Below, piece after piece: positions 38,162 to 40,424 of a stretch of DNA of 40,424 bases (positions within the stretch are counted from its first letter, which is position 1; every line of letters begins with the position of its first letter). Under the pieces are notes generated by a model, which saw nothing but the letters and a program-made list of their open reading frames with translations, did not search any database and was not told the DNA's origin. A program made the position numbers and the translations under genes. Origin of the DNA: Merdimmobilis hominis (GTDB lineage Bacteria; Bacillota; Clostridia; Oscillospirales; Ruminococcaceae); NCBI RefSeq assembly GCF_900104615.1, contig NZ_LT629939.1, forward strand, positions 2,306,124-2,346,547, written 5' to 3'.

Positions 38162-39319
38162 ATGGCTCTCATCTATTTGTATCGCAATCTCCACGAGGGG
38201 GAGACCCTCACCGGCAACCAGCTCAAGGTAACCCGCCGGGCAACTTCCATCTATTTCCGGGAGAACCTGGACGCAGTGGGAGAGTTTGAGATCACCATCC
38301 CCCTGGCCGACGATATGGCCTTATACCTCCAAGAGGGGTATCTGATCAGCGTGGACAACCGGTATTTTGGCATCATCCGGCAGTTGAGCCAGGGGGTGGG
38401 CCGGGACGCCAACTCTATTGTCATCGCGGGCAGCGACCTCAAGGGATATTTGGAGGACCGGGTGACCCTGTACCCCCAAAAAATCATCCAGGAAGGGTTA
38501 CAGGGATATGACGCCATCAACAACGCCACCACTGAGGCGGTGGTCAAGCACTTTGTGCGAAACAACATCACCGCCCCTGTAGACGCCAAGCGGAAAATCC
38601 CCGGCTTTATCCTCGCCCCGGATCAGGGGAGGGGCCTGGCCAATGACCAATACATGAGCCGGTTTGAACCCTTGGATGAAGTCATGCAGAAAAACCTCTC
38701 CCCCCAGAAGATGGGCTACCGGGTGGACGTGGATCTGAAGACTTCCCAGTTTGTTTTTGACGTCATAGCGGGGGTAGACCACACCGCCGGCCAGAACGCC
38801 AACTCCCGGATCATCTTCGACGCCCGGTACCGCAATATGGCCTCCCTCAACTATTACAGCAGTGTCAAGGATTACCGCAACCTCTTCTACACCTCCCTGG
38901 CCAACAGCAAAAACAGCGCCCAATCCCTAACAGCCATGTATTACCGGGAGGGGGAGGAGGAGCCCACCGGCCCAGACCGCAAAGAGCAGCACCTTAATGT
39001 GTCGGTCAACCTGCCTGATGGCCAGATCTATGACAACCTCAAAGCCTATGCCCTCAAAGATGCAGAGCGGTACCAGCAGGTGGAAAGCATAGAGGTGGAT
39101 GTGCTGGACCGGCTCCAATATGGGGTGGATTACAACCTGGGGGATTTTGTCACCATCCAAGCCCGCAGCGGCCTCCTGGGACGGCTGGCCATCTTTGACA
39201 AGCAGATTGTTAGCGTCACCCACCGGTGGACGAACAGTGGGATCAGCCGGGTGCTAGGGTTTGGGGAAGAGAAGATCACCCGCTTTGAGGCCATGGAACG
39301 GCGGATGAAAAACCTGTAA
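38162..39319 (+). CDS. Tail protein, ReqiPepy6 Gp37-like
   Basis: 385 aa: LIYLYRNLHEGETLTGNQLK, ENLDAVGEFEITIPLADDM, GYLISVDNRYFGIIRQLSQG, SDLKGYLEDRVTLYP and DYNLGDFVTIQARSG. This is the arrangement of siphovirus Gp37/ORF48-type tail-tip (baseplate hub) proteins. Part of the tail tip with the Dit protein; likely links to the fibre encoded next. Confidence 0.85.
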   Translation: MALIYLYRNLHEGETLTGNQLKVTRRATSIYFRENLDAVGEFEITIPLADDMALYLQEGYLISVDNRYFGIIRQLSQGVGRDANSIVIAGSDLKGYLEDRVTLYPQKIIQEGLQGYDAINNATTEAVVKHFVRNNITAPVDAKRKIPGFILAPDQGRGLANDQYMSRFEPLDEVMQKNLSPQKMGYRVDVDLKTSQFVFDVIAGVDHTAGQNANSRIIFDARYRNMASLNYYSSVKDYRNLFYTSLANSKNSAQSLTAMYYREGEEEPTGPDRKEQHLNVSVNLPDGQIYDNLKAYALKDAERYQQVESIEVDVLDRLQYGVDYNLGDFVTIQARSGLLGRLAIFDKQIVSVTHRWTNSGISRVLGFGEEKITRFEAMERRMKNL

Positions 39320-39333
39320 AGGAGGAAAAGACT

Positions 39334-40424
39334 TTGATCACATTCGGCGTATTTGATGCCCCTTTGGGCGCGCCAAGCCGGGAACTGGTCTCCACCCCAG
39401 AGGAGGCAGTCTCCTGGATCAACCAGAGTTTCGGCCAGCCGGAGGAGTATTACTACTCGGCGGAGCAGTACCGGGAACTATGGGCCTCCATGCTCACCAA
39501 CGGCGTTGTCCCAGAGGTGCGACAAACCGATAACTCCACCATTGTGCCAGCGGTGCAGCTAGGCAATTCCCTGGCCGCCAGCCCTGGGGAGGGCCTTGCC
39601 CTCATCATCCAGGACGGCATTGCCTGGATTGACGGCGCCTATCTTAGGGTGCGGGACACCGAGACATTGCACCTCAATCCTGGGATAAATGACATTGTGG
39701 CCCGGCTGGACACCACCAGCAGCCAGGTGGTTTACAAGCTGTTTGTCAAGCCTCGCAGCACTGGCACTTTGGTGGAAAATCTCACTAGGTCGGAGGGAAT
39801 CTACGAGCTGGGCCTCCATACCGTGACAGTACCTACAGGGACAAACCAAGTCACTGCCGCTATGATCGAGGATCACCGGCTGGATTTGACCCCAGGCTTG
39901 GATGGCAAGCCTATCTGCGGCATTGTTGGGAGCCTACTCCAGCCGGATGTCTCTGCTTGGTATGACAAAGCTGCAGAGGTGCTACACCTACAACAGGAGA
40001 CATTTGCCCAATTGATGGAGGACCAAAAAAAGGATTTCCAGGCTTGGTTTGATAGCCTACAAGTGATCCTAGATGGAGATGTTGCAGCCAATTTAGCAGG
40101 GGAGATCACCGCCCATAAAAATGACAAGGGGATGCACACCTTCCCAGCCACCGCCTCCCTGACCCCGGCTGGGGCGCTGGAACTAAGCGGCGACCTGCCC
40201 GCAGACAAGGACGGCCTGACGGTGCAGTTTGTAAGCCCCGCCGCGGCCACCGACGGCTTGCAGATGAAGTTTGCGGGGAGCGACGCCCTGTACCCCATCC
40301 TGACCACCGGGGAGGGGAAGGAGCCCATCCAGGCCGGGGCGTGGGACCAGGGGGTGCCGGTGACCCTGACGGTGAGCGGGGGGAGCTGTTTTTTTAAGGG
40401 AGGCGGGGCGGGGGTCCCCGCCGG
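39334..40424 (+). CDS. Tail fibre/baseplate protein (partial, runs off right edge)
   Basis: Starts at TTG 39334 behind AAAGGAGGAAAAG and remains open to the window end (363 codons seen). The N-terminal part (ITFGVFDAPLGAPSRELVST, LWASMLTNGVVPEVRQTDNS, GISIGDG-like IQDGIAWIDGAYLRV) is beta-rich, with a coiled coil (AWYDKAAEVLHLQQETFAQL) and a Gly-rich C-terminal portion. This arrangement is typical of receptor-binding upper baseplate/fibre proteins. The end is outside the window. Confidence 0.75.
   Translation, partial: MITFGVFDAPLGAPSRELVSTPEEAVSWINQSFGQPEEYYYSAEQYRELWASMLTNGVVPEVRQTDNSTIVPAVQLGNSLAASPGEGLALIIQDGIAWIDGAYLRVRDTETLHLNPGINDIVARLDTTSSQVVYKLFVKPRSTGTLVENLTRSEGIYELGLHTVTVPTGTNQVTAAMIEDHRLDLTPGLDGKPICGIVGSLLQPDVSAWYDKAAEVLHLQQETFAQLMEDQKKDFQAWFDSLQVILDGDVAANLAGEITAHKNDKGMHTFPATASLTPAGALELSGDLPADKDGLTVQFVSPAAATDGLQMKFAGSDALYPILTTGEGKEPIQAGAWDQGVPVTLTVSGGSCFFKGGGAGVPA

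Noticed and set aside
1-40424. CRISPR array, tRNA or rRNA genes
   Set aside because: I saw no regularly spaced repeats and no tRNA- or rRNA-like sequence on reading through; not computed.

Overview
The window is GC-rich, Gram-positive-type DNA with strong AGGAGG-like ribosome binding sites, tightly overlapping genes and GTG/TTG starts. Gene families point to a gut-type Clostridia host (Oscillospiraceae-like). This is inferred from gene content only; there is no rRNA or housekeeping gene to confirm it. Three kinds of mobile DNA are stacked here.

Region 1 (1-13158) is one very large phage/ICE-type 'large polyvalent protein' gene (two HEXXH motifs, LPD23- and LPD38-like regions), open at the left window edge. 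Codons of its C-terminal region are split by an integrative mobilizable element (about 3337-11889) of the Tn4451/TnpX type. In order, the element carries an AT-rich membrane protein and a secreted protein, a roughly 1 kb non-coding/oriT-like region, MobC, a MOBP relaxase, a Cys-rich small protein, a replisome-organizer protein, a DnaC-like helicase loader, TnpW and a large serine recombinase. Imperfect terminal inverted repeats mark its ends, and the interrupted gene resumes immediately beyond.

Region 2 (13203-40424) is a siphophage-type prophage, entered through its lysogeny module: a serine integrase (minus strand) with an odd extra C-terminus, a 46-codon small gene, a lipoprotein (possible superinfection exclusion), a LexA-like box, a CI-like repressor facing a Cro-like gene across repeated TTGTGAATT operators, a Tad2/DUF2829-like anti-defence candidate and a DUF2513 gene. 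A run of small early genes follows, then an HUH-type Rep protein, a PAPS-reductase-family protein with an in-frame TGA at a conserved Cys, a C5 cytosine methyltransferase with a complete second gene embedded in another frame, more small genes and a DUF1064 nuclease. A strong terminator closes this part. The late operon is a TerS-like HTH protein, HNH-P-loop fusion, P27-like TerS, TerL, portal, prohead protease, HK97 capsid, connectors, major tail protein, tail chaperone, tape measure, distal tail, Gp37-like tail protein and a tail fibre/baseplate protein that runs off the right edge.

Most notable observations: (1) a candidate phage selenoprotein, where UGA replaces the first Cys of the CxxC of a PAPS-reductase-like protein and a bacterial-SECIS-shaped hairpin lies at the right distance; (2) a 261-codon gene with its own perfect Shine-Dalgarno sequence wholly inside the methyltransferase gene; (3) an IME nested inside a phage gene; (4) an SOS-like promoter firing a small ORF antisense to the repressor; (5) AUC and AUA apparently used as start codons for two packaging/head genes.
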